From assembly GCA_002724925.1 (NCBI GenBank), contig PBQA01000027.1, positions 124,001 to 188,000 of the forward strand: a stretch of DNA of 64,000 nucleotides, written 5' to 3'. The DNA comes from Oceanospirillaceae bacterium. GTDB taxonomy: Bacteria; Pseudomonadota; Gammaproteobacteria; Pseudomonadales; Oceanobacteraceae. Shown here in pieces: positions 1-10,100 of this stretch. The notes under the pieces are model-generated. The model was not told the origin of the DNA and made no database searches. It was given only the letters and a program-made list of their open reading frames with translations. The position numbers were made by a program, and so were the translations under genes. How positions within the stretch are numbered: the stretch's first letter is position 1; every line of letters starts with the position of its first letter.

Positions 1-255
1 CGCAAGCTTGAGGAGCGTCGCTTGCAAAAGGCTTTCCTTCGTTATCACGACTCCCGAGGGTGGCCTGCATTACGAGAAGAGCTTAAGCGTATTGGACGCA
101 CCGATCTTATTGGTAGTGGCCCGAATGCGTTGATTCCAGCAGAAGACGAAGTGGCTTCAACACGTCATCAGCGCCCTGGGTTTAAGCCCAAGTCGGGTGC
201 TGCCAAGCGCAAGGGCGGAGTACAGGCCAAAGCGGGGCCGCGTAAGCGTCGCTGA
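1..255 (+). CDS. ygiQ: YgiQ family radical SAM protein, C-terminal end (partial)
   Basis: The reading frame is open from the first base of the window and stops at 253-255, so only the last 84 residues are present. The segment RYHDSRGWPALREELKRIGR followed by DLIG and LIPA matches the C-terminal part of YgiQ/UPF0313 radical SAM proteins (the DUF3362 region), which normally end in a basic, low-complexity tail. Here the tail is KRKGGVQAKAGPRKRR. The 4Fe-4S/SAM core lies upstream of the window and cannot be checked. The biochemical role of YgiQ is not established. The assignment rests on this short but characteristic tail. Confidence 0.8.
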   Translation, partial: RKLEERRLQKAFLRYHDSRGWPALREELKRIGRTDLIGSGPNALIPAEDEVASTRHQRPGFKPKSGAAKRKGGVQAKAGPRKRR

Positions 256-287
256 ACTCTGACGGCTCGTTAAAGTCCAACCCGGAT

Positions 288-2246
288 ATGGACGATATGA
301 CACAGCAGTTTTCTTCGTACGGTGAAATGGTCGAGCAGGTCATCAAGACCTGCGGGCCGGATATCCGTCTGGCAACCATTCTCGGGTTGGGCAAACCTAA
401 CCGGTTAATTAACGCATTGTATGATGCCGTTAAAGGCCGCGATGACTTGTCTCTGACCATATTCACTGCACTTTCGTTGAATCCGCCTGAAGCCTCCTCG
501 GATCTCGAATCCCGATTTCTCACCCCCTTTACTGAACGCCTTTACGGTAAGAACTTTCCGCGCCTGAAATACGCAGACGACATGAAAGCGGGAAGGCTCC
601 CAGACAATATCCATGTCGAAGAGTTTTATACTCAGCCGGGAAGTTACGTTAAGTCGCCGCAAGGGCAGCAGAATTACAACAGCCTCAATTATACAGAAGT
701 CGCTGATGCGCTCTCGACCAAAGGCATCAACGTTGTTTTTCAGAGAGTTGCCAGTAAAGACCGTGGTCGATACTCACTGTCATCAAATACCGACCTGACC
801 CAGGACGTACTTGAACGTATACATCAGGCAGGCCAGCCCCGACCCTATTGCGTCGCCGAAGTTGATAGAAATTTACCCTGGGTGGGAGGTAAGGCAGAAA
901 TGCCGGCGGGTTTCTTTGATACGGTTCTGGATGTCGACACGACAAACGACCAGTTATTTGCACTGCCTCGCCAGCCGGTGTCCGACAGTGATTTTGCCAT
1001 CGGGTTTTATGCCTCACTGCTGGTAAAAGACGGCGGTACCTTACAGGTGGGCATTGGTGCATTGGCGGATGCACTTTGCTACGCACTGGTGCTTCGTCAT
1101 ACGGACAATGCACTTTATCGTAAGATTATTAACGCGCTGAACCCTGACATTCTGTCGTCTGATCTGGTGCGGGAGTACGGGGGCTGCGAGCCATTCCAAA
1201 CCGGAGTATACGGTTGTAGCGAAATGGTGAACGAAGGGTTCAGGGTGCTCGTCGAACACGGCATCATGAAGCGGCGCGTGGTTGATGACCTGGCCCTGAT
1301 GCGCAAACTCAATTCGGGTGAATTATCCGCCGACGAGAAAGAAGTTATTGAAACCGAAGGCAAGTATCTTCGGGGCGGTTTTTATCTCGGCTCTCCTGAT
1401 TTTTATCAATGGGTTGGTGAGCAGGGTGCCCAAGAAAATACGCTTGAAATGGATCGCATTGGTCGGATTAATTCGGTTACCGGCCCTGATTACGAGCTTG
1501 AAGTTCAGCAGAGACGCCACGCCCGGTTTATGAATATCTGTATGATGGCAACGCCATTGGGTGGTGCCGCCTCAGAGACATTGCCAGATGGCCGTGTAGT
1601 GTCTGGCGTCGGTGGCCAATACAACTTTGTCTCAATGGCGGCTGATTTACCCGAGGCTCGTTCTGTTCTTATGTTTCATGCCGTACGCGGCGAAAAGTCC
1701 GAAAGTAACATTCGCTGGGATCTGCCAAATCTGACGATACCGCGCCATCTTCGCGATATTTACGTCACCGAATACGGCATCGCTGATCTGCGCTTTGCCT
1801 CAGATGAAGAGTGCATCAAGCGCATGCTCCGTATATCGTCATCGGACGCTGTTACAAATCTGAAAGAGAGTGCGGTTGCAGCAGGTAAGCTAGGTTCGTC
1901 TGTTGATTCAAATGAGCTTAATCTGGATGTGATCAGGCAAAGAAATACTCTGGGGGCTCTGGAAAAGCGCTTTGCTGCTTTTCGCCGTAACGGAAGTCTG
2001 ATTGATTACCCACTTGGCAGTGATTTTACCCAGGTAGAGCAGCGCTTGGTTAAGGCTTTGCAAGTCTTAAAGAAAGAGACGGCGTCTACTCGCGGTAAAA
2101 TACGATTGCTATACCGCGCTTTAACGACTCAGCTACCCGATTATGAAGCGGAATTGGAGCGTATGAGGCTCACTAAATCTAAGTCGTTGCGCGAGAAGTT
2201 GACTGCGCGCATAGTAAAGTATGCTCTGTATTTAACTCAGGAATAA
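288..2246 (+). CDS. Acetyl-CoA hydrolase/transferase family protein
   Basis: A 652-residue protein of the acetyl-CoA hydrolase/CoA-transferase superfamily, the long form common in marine gammaproteobacteria. Visible family features are GIGALADALCYAL (about residues 257-269), the GGQYNFVSMA segment (about 444) and YVTEYGIADLRF (about 494), which belong to the C-terminal acetyl-CoA hydrolase domain. Members cleave acyl-CoA or move CoA between short-chain acids, so a role in cytoplasmic acetate or short-chain acyl-CoA metabolism is inferred; the substrate cannot be read from sequence. A second in-frame ATG lies three codons in (297), so the exact start is uncertain by 9 nt. The C-terminal ~90 residues form a helical basic extension beyond the catalytic domains. 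Confidence 0.85.
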   Translation: MDDMTQQFSSYGEMVEQVIKTCGPDIRLATILGLGKPNRLINALYDAVKGRDDLSLTIFTALSLNPPEASSDLESRFLTPFTERLYGKNFPRLKYADDMKAGRLPDNIHVEEFYTQPGSYVKSPQGQQNYNSLNYTEVADALSTKGINVVFQRVASKDRGRYSLSSNTDLTQDVLERIHQAGQPRPYCVAEVDRNLPWVGGKAEMPAGFFDTVLDVDTTNDQLFALPRQPVSDSDFAIGFYASLLVKDGGTLQVGIGALADALCYALVLRHTDNALYRKIINALNPDILSSDLVREYGGCEPFQTGVYGCSEMVNEGFRVLVEHGIMKRRVVDDLALMRKLNSGELSADEKEVIETEGKYLRGGFYLGSPDFYQWVGEQGAQENTLEMDRIGRINSVTGPDYELEVQQRRHARFMNICMMATPLGGAASETLPDGRVVSGVGGQYNFVSMAADLPEARSVLMFHAVRGEKSESNIRWDLPNLTIPRHLRDIYVTEYGIADLRFASDEECIKRMLRISSSDAVTNLKESAVAAGKLGSSVDSNELNLDVIRQRNTLGALEKRFAAFRRNGSLIDYPLGSDFTQVEQRLVKALQVLKKETASTRGKIRLLYRALTTQLPDYEAELERMRLTKSKSLREKLTARIVKYALYLTQE

Positions 2247-2311
2247 CAATATTAATGTCATCTGCTCAATGCACAATTAATTGATTAAGCACTGGCTTTG
2301 AGGAGATATGA

Positions 2312-2896
2312 GTGCCTGACCAACTTGATATTACCGCAGTACTGACGACATTGCGTGATGACACTGATAACGACAAGATATCGTTGGGGGATATTGTCAG
2401 CTCTTTGGAAGGGCGGGGCTTTGGTCCTCTGCTCATGGCACCTGCCTTGATCGCTTTTCTACCCAGTGGCGCCATTCCTGGTATACCAAGCTTGTGTGGG
2501 ATTTTGATTGCCCTCATTGCAATACAGAAAGTCTTTGGAAAGAGTCACCCCTGGATTCCTTCCCGCTTGCGCAAAGCAGATTTTGACCGCGAACGGTTCA
2601 GCGACGGCGTTGATAACATTACGCCAATTACCAAACGCATTGACCGACTTTTTAAACCGCGGATAACTTTTTTGTTTGGCCCTGTGATCAGTCGCTTAAT
2701 CGCGGCGCTGTGCGTTATTTTTGGTTTGTTGATGATTCCTCTGGAACTCATCCCTATGGCTGCCGCTATTCCTGCGCTTGCGATTATTTTCGCCGCTATC
2801 GGCTTGAGTACGCGTGATGGTGTTATGTTGATTCTGGCGCTGATTCTGTTCTCAGTGGCCGGATACTGGGCCGGCACTGAGTTTGGATTCATTTAA
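2312..2896 (+). CDS. ExoD family membrane protein
   Basis: A 194-residue protein of the ExoD (exopolysaccharide synthesis) family, named after the rhizobial gene. It has a soluble N-terminus containing ISLGDIVSSLEGRGFGPLLM, typical of the family, then hydrophobic segments around residues 40-70, 119-140, 142-160 and 165-190. The start is GTG at 2312, chosen because AGGAG at 2301-2305 lies 6 nt upstream; the nearby ATG at 2308 is in another frame and stops at once. ExoD proteins are poorly characterised inner-membrane proteins linked to polysaccharide production and alkali tolerance. The family call is firm and the function is not. Confidence 0.85.
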   Translation: MPDQLDITAVLTTLRDDTDNDKISLGDIVSSLEGRGFGPLLMAPALIAFLPSGAIPGIPSLCGILIALIAIQKVFGKSHPWIPSRLRKADFDRERFSDGVDNITPITKRIDRLFKPRITFLFGPVISRLIAALCVIFGLLMIPLELIPMAAAIPALAIIFAAIGLSTRDGVMLILALILFSVAGYWAGTEFGFI

Positions 2897-2906
2897 TCGA
2901 TTTTTT

Positions 2907-3209
2907 CTATGCTCTGAACAGTGCGAGAGGCTTAAGCAGGCCGGGGCGGTAGCTCAATACCTGGCCAACAATAAAAGCAGCCGTAGCACTAAGCATGATC
3001 CATACGAGCACCGCCATAGATGCATGGTCAGCCTGAAGGCAGGCCAGACCAGATAGAGCTACACATATCCAGCCGAGGCTCCGTAAAAGGCGGGAGGCTG
3101 GCTTACCGCTCATAACCTGTTTCCAGTGCGTCTTAAGAGAGAGCGCAAACCAGCCCATTGCCAGTAGCATCAATACAAAGGCGATGATCAACCAGATTGC
3201 ATCATTCAT
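2907..3209 (-). CDS. DUF3325 small membrane protein
   Basis: A 100-residue protein with three hydrophobic stretches (about 5-25, 45-61 and 66-84), matching the DUF3325 pattern. Its start overlaps the end of the PepSY-domain gene by 8 nt, so it is the last gene of a three-gene minus-strand operon (DUF3649, PepSY, DUF3325). This trio recurs next to TonB-dependent siderophore receptors in proteobacteria, so a role in handling iron taken up by siderophores is inferred from context. No receptor gene is visible here. Confidence 0.75.
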   Translation of the reverse strand: MNDAIWLIIAFVLMLLAMGWFALSLKTHWKQVMSGKPASRLLRSLGWICVALSGLACLQADHASMAVLVWIMLSATAAFIVGQVLSYRPGLLKPLALFRA

Positions 3210-4914
3210 AAGCGGCTTCTCCTGTCGCTAGCTTTTTCTGGCTGGTTTCCTGTTTGCGTTCTGTTTCATGCGTCGCGGTCATTTTTTTCACTGCGAGCAG
3301 TGCAATCAAACTTCCCGCCAGCAGGCTTAAGTCGACACCGGCGACGGCCCAATATGGGTCGGTAAAGATTGTTTTAATTAAATGATCTCCGGTACTGATC
3401 CAGTTTGCGATAACCGCGACAACCCCCAGTAGTGCAATTAACACCGTCTGCTCTCTCCAGGCGGGGTTAGTCTTCGCCAATGCGACTGCAGCACTGCGCC
3501 ATATTGCGTGCAAAAACGAAAGCGCCCATACAGACCAGAAAACGAGTTTTTCTATATCACCCTTGCCTTCGGTCGCAGACGGAATAATACGGTTAGCAAT
3601 CAGCATGGCGATGGCAGCGATCACCATACCGGTGACGGTTGTAACAGCAAAAGCATCGACGATTCTGCTTCCCTGAGATCCGGATTTAGCATGCTGTTGT
3701 TTGCGTTTTTCGACAAAAAACATGAACCCTGTGGCGATACACGCACAGCCAAGTAGTCCACCGATCACATAGAGCCAGCGCAGGAACCAATGCTCGAAAT
3801 GCTGAAGGTGAAGACCAGCCAGAAAATCACCAATAGATTCGGCAAGGCTATGGGGTGGATCTTCGCGAAGAACATCGCCGGTAACGCCGTTAAAATGAAT
3901 ACCTTCCCCAACAAGGGCAACGCGATCGCTGCCCGCACGATAAATGCTGACGTAAGCATTCTGATCGCCGACATGGTGCATCTGCAGGAAGCCGACTTCT
4001 CCAGCCATGTCTCTTGCTGCCCAACGACGTTTCGCTTCAGCCACCATCGCATCGACAGAGGCCATGGGTGCAGGGATGCCAGCGCGCTCATGAGGGAGGC
4101 CCATTTCTTCCGCTTCTATTGCTTGCTGCGCACTGTGTAGCGGTTCCAGCATGGTGTTGGTTACTGGCATGTAGTAGAAGGCGACGAAGATGATCAGGCC
4201 GGTAAAGGCAAAAAAGAAATGAAAGGGAAGTGCTACTACACCCGTCATATTGTGCATATCGAGAATACTGCGCTGTTTGCTTTTGTGGCGACGAAAGGTA
4301 AACAATTCGCGGAAAATTTTACGGTGTATCCAGACGCCAGAAATAAGAGCAACCAGCATGAAGAAGCCGGCGATTCCGACGATAAAAAAGCCAATCCGAT
4401 TCCAGTTCAAATTCAGGCTGTAGTGCAGCGGGTAGAACCACTCACTGCCTATTTTTAAATGGTGATCAGGGACGCTGACGCCGGTTCTGGGATCGATGGT
4501 CGTATTACCATGGATATGATTATGCCCCTCGGGGTTCGCCGGGAAGGGAACACGGAAGCCCGCCCCCATGCGTAGTACCGGATCACGATGTGTAGTGTAA
4601 GCCCAATATTCATCTGCGGGTAACTCAAGGCGGGGCGTCATCTCGCCGGCACTGGCGTCGTGGTATTCGGGCATCATACGCTTGTACTCAGCTTCATCCG
4701 GTTCAATACGCTCGAAAACACCCATCAGGAGATTGTCAAAAGACGGCATAGGTTGTGGGTCAAAGCGCGTCTCTGGGATGGCCCAGCGATCAATCTCCCG
4801 ATCAAATACAGACAGAGCACCGAAGAAAAAACACACCATCAACACAAAGCCGAGAATCAGACCGAGCCAGGTATGGAGCCAGGCCATACCCTGGCGCGTA
4901 CTATTAAACTGCAT
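3202..4914 (-). CDS. PepSY-associated transmembrane protein, iron-uptake-linked
   Basis: A 570-residue inner-membrane protein of the PepSY-associated TM-helix family. It has an N-terminal helix (about 12-35, HTWLGLILGFVLMVCFFFGA), a large periplasmic region, further helices near 175-200 and 225-250, a second periplasmic part, and four C-terminal helices. Family members act as inner-membrane reductases or accessory proteins in ferric-siderophore use; here that is inference. I chose ATG 4914 over the in-frame ATG at 4953 because it lies 2 nt after the upstream stop and has AGGGGG about 8 nt before it. The gene sits between DUF3649 and DUF3325 genes, as in iron-regulated operons elsewhere. Confidence 0.8.
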   Translation of the reverse strand: MQFNSTRQGMAWLHTWLGLILGFVLMVCFFFGALSVFDREIDRWAIPETRFDPQPMPSFDNLLMGVFERIEPDEAEYKRMMPEYHDASAGEMTPRLELPADEYWAYTTHRDPVLRMGAGFRVPFPANPEGHNHIHGNTTIDPRTGVSVPDHHLKIGSEWFYPLHYSLNLNWNRIGFFIVGIAGFFMLVALISGVWIHRKIFRELFTFRRHKSKQRSILDMHNMTGVVALPFHFFFAFTGLIIFVAFYYMPVTNTMLEPLHSAQQAIEAEEMGLPHERAGIPAPMASVDAMVAEAKRRWAARDMAGEVGFLQMHHVGDQNAYVSIYRAGSDRVALVGEGIHFNGVTGDVLREDPPHSLAESIGDFLAGLHLQHFEHWFLRWLYVIGGLLGCACIATGFMFFVEKRKQQHAKSGSQGSRIVDAFAVTTVTGMVIAAIAMLIANRIIPSATEGKGDIEKLVFWSVWALSFLHAIWRSAAVALAKTNPAWREQTVLIALLGVVAVIANWISTGDHLIKTIFTDPYWAVAGVDLSLLAGSLIALLAVKKMTATHETERKQETSQKKLATGEAAYE

Positions 4915-4916
4915 AC

Positions 4917-5225
4917 TCAAGCCCCCTGCGCCAGTAACATTGATTGCAGCCACACAGAGGCTGCCGTCATCAAGACACCTCCGCCATAGGCGACTGCGTG
5001 CGTCAGCAGCGTTTTACGGCTTAAGAACAGCCAGAAAAATACAAGCAGAAAAACAGGAAAGGCCAGCAGAAAGGCCGTGTGTTCTGCGGTGTGGAAGCCC
5101 CAGCCGAGAGTCACTGTGGAGGTGACGGTCAGGGCGACAAAGCCCCATGTGAACAGGTAGCCACCAAGAAAGGCGGTTACCACAGGGCCAAGTGATTGAC
5201 GTGTGAAACTTAAAAGAGTCGACAT
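4917..5225 (-). CDS. DUF3649 iron-associated membrane protein
   Basis: A 102-residue protein with three predicted membrane helices (about 12-33, 42-63 and 72-92) that fits the DUF3649 family. The open frame extends up to 5372, but I take ATG 5225 as the start: the predicted protein then begins MSTLLSFTRQSLGP, the typical length of the family, and the upstream extension has no membrane or domain character. It is the first gene of the minus-strand iron-associated operon and lies divergent from ald. A partial Fur-box-like sequence sits about 50 nt upstream. Confidence 0.7.
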   Translation of the reverse strand: MSTLLSFTRQSLGPVVTAFLGGYLFTWGFVALTVTSTVTLGWGFHTAEHTAFLLAFPVFLLVFFWLFLSRKTLLTHAVAYGGGVLMTAASVWLQSMLLAQGA

Positions 5226-5274
5226 AAATACTACGCTATTGTGGATACGGCGGTTTGCTTGTGATAGTACAAGA

Positions 5275-5293
5275 GATAATGGTTCGCATTCAA
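5275..5293 (-). promoter_or_regulatory. Possible Fur box
   Basis: GATAATGGTTCGCATTCAA matches the 19-bp Fur consensus (GATAATGATAATCATTATC) at 13 of 19 positions. It lies about 50 nt upstream of the DUF3649 start, where an iron-responsive operator would sit. The match is partial and no clear -35/-10 pair frames it, so this is a weak call supported mainly by the iron-linked genes downstream. Confidence 0.3.
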
Positions 5294-5443
5294 TGCTTAT
5301 TATGACTGTCATCAGCCAGCAGGGGATCAAACAGGAATGGCTGTTGTGTTTTTGCAACGGCATGTGTGGCATTTGTGGCCCGACTGGATACCTTGGGCCG
5401 TTGGGCTGCTATCCTGAATGGTAAGTCGACAGGAGGCGTATTT

Positions 5444-6565
5444 ATGCGAGTTGGCGTACCAAAAGAAATAAAAAATCACGAGTATCGCGCCGGGCTGACG
5501 CCCGACAGTGTCAGGGAGCTGGTACATCGGGGTCATGATGTCTTTGTTGAGACGGGCACCGGAGAGGCCATAGGCTTTACCGATGATCTCTACATAAACA
5601 GTGGTGCTGAAGTCGTACCTGATGCCGCTGGCTTATTTGATTCTGCTGATCTCATTATTAAGGTGAAAGAGCCGCAACCATGCGAGGTTGAGTTACTTAC
5701 ACCAAGGCATACGCTATTCACTTACCTCCATCTGGCGCCAGTGAAACCGCTGACCGATGATCTTCTGGCGTCTGGCGCCACCTGCATTGCATATGAAACA
5801 GTCACTGATAGCGCGGGCCGGCTGCCACTATTGGCGCCGATGTCTGAAATTGCCGGACGTATGGCTGTTCAGGCAGGTGCGCACAGCCTTGAAATGGCCG
5901 CTGGCGGCCGCGGTGTGCTGCTCTCAGGTGCCGCTGGCGTACCAGCTGCCGAGGTGATTATTCTTGGCGGCGGCGTGGTCGGCAGTAATGCACTGGCCGT
6001 TGCTGTGGGCATGGGCGCGCGCGTGACCGTGCTGGATACCTCCATGAATCGTTTGCGCGAACTCGATTCTCAATACGGCAACAGAATAAGTACGGTGTAT
6101 TCAACGCGGACGGCCCTTGATGAGCACCTGGCCCGGGCTGACCTCATCGTTGGTGCTGTGCTACTTCCCGGGGCATCCGCGCCTAAACTGATTAAACACA
6201 GTCATCTGCATTCTATGAAGCGAGGCTCTGTTATCGTGGATGTCGCTATTGATCAGGGCGGCTGTGCAGAAACATCCCGCCCAACGACGCATGAGTCACC
6301 GGTATTTATCGAGGAAAACGTCGTTCACTATTGCGTCGCCAATATGCCGGGCGCTGTTGCGCGAACCTCGACATTGGCACTCAACAACGCGACGCTGTCG
6401 TTTATTCTTGCGCTTGCGAACCATGGTGTTAAAGAAGCACTGGTCGCAGATTCAAATCTTTTAAACGGCCTGAATGTCTATCGGGGAGAGCTTGTCAGCC
6501 CAGAGGTCGCGACAAGTCAGAACCGAGCATTTTCGGATCGACACCGACTGTTGTCTAAACATTGA
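5444..6565 (+). CDS. ald: Alanine dehydrogenase
   Basis: A 373-residue NAD-dependent alanine dehydrogenase that interconverts L-alanine with pyruvate plus ammonia in the cytoplasm. The N-terminus MRVGVPKEIKNHEYRAGLTP is diagnostic. VKEPQPCE and TYLHLAP contribute the substrate site (the conserved His is in YLHL), and the Rossmann motif ILGGGVVGSNALAVAVGMGA with following VTVLD binds NAD. The length equals the usual 371-375 residues. The frame is open upstream to 5366, but ATG 5444 has AGGAGG at 5431-5436 with ideal spacing. It is monocistronic and divergent from the iron-associated operon. Confidence 0.95.
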   Translation: MRVGVPKEIKNHEYRAGLTPDSVRELVHRGHDVFVETGTGEAIGFTDDLYINSGAEVVPDAAGLFDSADLIIKVKEPQPCEVELLTPRHTLFTYLHLAPVKPLTDDLLASGATCIAYETVTDSAGRLPLLAPMSEIAGRMAVQAGAHSLEMAAGGRGVLLSGAAGVPAAEVIILGGGVVGSNALAVAVGMGARVTVLDTSMNRLRELDSQYGNRISTVYSTRTALDEHLARADLIVGAVLLPGASAPKLIKHSHLHSMKRGSVIVDVAIDQGGCAETSRPTTHESPVFIEENVVHYCVANMPGAVARTSTLALNNATLSFILALANHGVKEALVADSNLLNGLNVYRGELVSPEVATSQNRAFSDRHRLLSKH

Positions 6566-6646
6566 TTTAAAATTAATAAGAACTATTTCTGCCAGGTCCT
6601 GCCAACGTATGTAAGGTTACTCATTCATTACCTTAAGGATATCACT

Positions 6647-6982
6647 ATGAAACGTATTACTCTTGCTACTCTGGCTCTGATGTTTGGCTTGACTCTCGCA
6701 GGCTGTGAAAAAGCGGAAGAAACTGCAGACACCGCAGCTGCAGAAGCGGAAGAAATGGCAGAAGCAGTGAGCGATAAAACTGAAGATGCTATGAACGCCG
6801 CTGAAGACGCAGCAGAAGAAACTGCCGCAGCTGTTGAAGACGCGTTCACTGATGAATCTGCAGCTGAAGAAGCTGCCGAAGGGGTTGCGTCAGCTGCTGA
6901 AGACGCTGGTGAAGCCACTGAAGACGCGGCAGAAGATGCTGCTGATGAGATTGATGACGCAGCGACTGCCGCTGCTGAGTAA
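6647..6982 (+). CDS. Ala/Glu-rich small lipoprotein
   Basis: A 111-residue precursor with a signal peptide ending in the lipobox LAGC (Cys20), so the mature protein of about 92 residues should be lipidated and membrane-anchored. The mature part is nearly all Ala, Glu and Asp in heptad-like repeats such as EEAAEGVASAAEDAGEATED. It is strongly acidic and probably helical, with no recognisable catalytic domain. It stands alone between ald and recC and is closed by a strong terminator. Structural resemblance to Lpp-like or stress lipoproteins is only by composition. Confidence 0.75.
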   Translation: MKRITLATLALMFGLTLAGCEKAEETADTAAAEAEEMAEAVSDKTEDAMNAAEDAAEETAAAVEDAFTDESAAEEAAEGVASAAEDAGEATEDAAEDAADEIDDAATAAAE

Positions 6983-7003
6983 TCTCAGCCTTAAGCACTA
7001 AAG

Positions 7004-7032
7004 AAAGCCACTCAATTGAGTGGCTTTTTTTG
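7004..7032 (+). terminator. Rho-independent terminator after the lipoprotein gene
   Basis: A fully palindromic stem, AAAGCCACTC / GAGTGGCTTT around AATT, is followed by a run of T residues (7025-7031). It lies 22 nt after the lipoprotein stop and isolates it from recC. Confidence 0.9.
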
Positions 7033-7122
7033 TTATCTGGCCTCTGATTACAGACCACTACAAGCCTTCCAACCTGTTACACTATCGCCTTGTTCTCAGT
7101 CACTCAGACAGACAAGGACGCC

Positions 7123-10100
7123 ATGTTCCGCTTACACCACTCCAATGATCTGGAAATTCTAAAAGAGCTTCTACTGAACGAAATTCGTCAGAACCCGCCG
7201 GGCGTATTCGACGCAGAGCAGATTCTGGTGCAATCACAGGGTATGGCGCATTGGTTGAAGCTCCAGCTTGCGGATGGTCTGGGTGTTGCAGCTCAGGTCG
7301 ATTTTCCTCTGCCATCGGCCTATGTCTGGAAAGTATTCAATACACTCAAGCCCGAATTGCCAGAGCGATCTCACTTTGAGAAGCAGGCCATGGCGTGGAA
7401 GCTCATGCGGCTGCTGCCCGGCATGAAAGGCGAACCTCAGTGCGAAGGTATTGCCCGCTATCTCGACAATGATCCCGACGGCCTGCGTTGTTATGAGCTG
7501 GCACATAAAGTCGCGGACGTTTTTGACCAATACCTTGTCTACCGTCCTGACTGGCTACTGAATTGGGAGAAGGGCGTTGATGAGATTGATGACAGCGACG
7601 TTTCCGTCCACCCGTGGCAACCGCTTGTCTGGCGAGCGCTGGTGGCTGACAGTCAACGGCTGGGCAATAGCCTGGAGCACCGTGCCCGACTAACGACCTC
7701 GTTAGAATCGATCGTGGCTGAAAATGGTGATCGCTTAAAGGCCATGCCGAAGCGATTATTTGTTTTTGGTATTGCGGCATTGCCCGGCGGCTACTGGGAT
7801 GTGCTTAACGCAATTTCCGGTCATATTGATGTGCACTTTTTTCTGTTGAATCCTTGTCGTAATTTCTGGGGCGATATCGTCAGCGATCGCCAGAGAGCCT
7901 GGATTCTGAAAACCAATCCAGACGCAGAAAGCTATCTGGAGCGCGGCAACCCATTGCTGGCCAGCTGGGGACGTCTGGGCAAAGACTTTCTTACCCTCGT
8001 TCACGAGACGTCAGATGAAGGGCGCTTACAGGATATCGAAGCATTTGCGGACATCGAGCGTACCAGCCTGTTAAAGCATATTCAGGCGGATCTGCTAGAT
8101 CTGCACGACCGCCAATTGCCGGCTTACCAGCCGCAAGCCCTGAAAAACAGCCTGTTTAAATCATCAATACCCAAAGACGATGCAAGCCTGCGGATAGTCT
8201 CTGGCCACAGCCCACTGCGGGAAGTTCAGCGACTGCATGATCAGCTTTTATTCTGGTTTAACGAAAATCCATCGCTTAAGCCCCGTGACGTTGTGGTTAT
8301 GGTGCCGGATATAGATCAGTACGCCCCTTATATTGATGCTGTATTCGCCAGCGCTCCCGAAGGCCATCGAATTCCCTGGGCGATAGCCGATCAGTCTCAG
8401 GTACAGGAGAACCCGCTGCTTGATAGCGTGGTGTCATTGATGAGTCTGTTCGATAGCCGGATACAGCTGACCGATGTCCTTGATTGGTTGGATGTTCCGG
8501 CCATTCGTCGTCGTTTCAGTATCGAAGAAGGCGACCTTGAGGGTTTAAGGGAGTGGCTGAATCAGGCGGGAGTGCGTTGGGGGTTAGACGGTGATCATCG
8601 CAGTGCTCTCGGCTTTCCTGAGTTCAGCCAGAACAGTTGGCGCAAAGGGCTACGCCAGTTATTACTGGGGTTAATGCTGCCTACAGATGCCACCGCGCAT
8701 CAGGGCGATGATTGGCCTGTCTTTGGTGTCGAAGGCGGCGCTGCCGAACTTCTTGGCCAGTTGATCCAGCTTATCGAAACGCTTGATCATTGGCGTGAAT
8801 TTCAGTCTGAAGCGCATTCTGTAGACGAATGGATGCTGGCTATTCCTGAATTACTGGATGACTTCTACGAGCCTGATCTGGATGAAGGAGTTCAGTTGCA
8901 GCGTGTACGTGATGCAATTCAGCGTTGGTCTGAAGAACTGAATGATGCAGCCTACGATGACACTCTGTCGCCTCTTGTTGTACGTAGCTGGTTTCAAGAG
9001 CATCTGGGGCAGCAAGGGGGGTGGCAGCGTTTTCTTGCAGGTCCGGTGAATTTCTGTACGTTAATGCCGATGCGATCCATCCCGTTTAAAGCGGTATGTC
9101 TTTTGGGCATGAACGATCAGGATTATCCGCGCCAGGTCACTCCGGTGGGGTTTGATTTAATGGTGCAGGGGCGCGCACGGCGTGGTGATCGTTCCCGACG
9201 AGAAGATGACCGTTATCTTGTTCTTGAAGCACTGTGCTCGGCTCAGGATAGATTTTACATAAGCTATCGCGGGCGCGACGCTCGTGAAAACCATGAATTG
9301 CAGCCGTCGGTACTGGTCAGTGAATTAATGGATTATGTCGGTGATGCGTATTGCCTCGAAGGAGACGAGAAGCTCCCCGCGCGTGACAGCCGTGAAAGAC
9401 TACGTGACTGGTTGATTGAAGAGCTTCCACTGCAGCCGTTCAACCGCCGTACTTATGAGCCTGAGAAAGAGAATGAATCCGAGCAGAGCAATGCCGTTGC
9501 GGGCTATCATAAACTTTGGGCAGACGTTGCTAATGCCGATCACAGCAATACGAAAAACCGACCATTTTACTCAGAGCCAGTAGCGATCCCCGAAGGTTTT
9601 AGCCGCAAGCAGATACTCTGGAGCGACATCAAAGAATCCCTGCTGAAGCCCGCAGGTTTCTTTCTGAAACGCAGGCTGAAGCTACAGCCTGACCTGTACA
9701 TGACGCAATCCCGTAATGAAGAAATCTTTCAGCCTGATGCACTGGAAAACAGCCTGCTTAAACATCGCTGGATGCAGGATCAGTTAGCAAACGTGTCTGC
9801 AGAAATTCCTGACTTTACGTATCGGGAACAGGCCTTAGGTAGCCTTCCTGTGAATGCCTTGGGCGATATTTACGTAAGCCGCGTAGAGCAGGAATTAGCC
9901 CCTTTACTCGCTGATGTTAAACGCTTTATCTCAGGGGACGCCGACAGCGGCGCTCTGACCTTAGTTGTGAGTGACCCGCAAGCCACTGACGTAAATAGCA
10001 GCACCGTTGAGATCAGTGGTGAGTATGCACAATGCTGGAATCATCAGCTGGTGTACTGGCGGGCGGGTGACCTTCGTGGTGAACATCTACTGAATTTATG

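Noticed and set aside
6628-6918. Minus-strand frame with Ser/Ala repeats opposite the lipoprotein gene
   Set aside because: It is the reverse of the Ala/Glu repeat and has no ribosome site; a compositional shadow.
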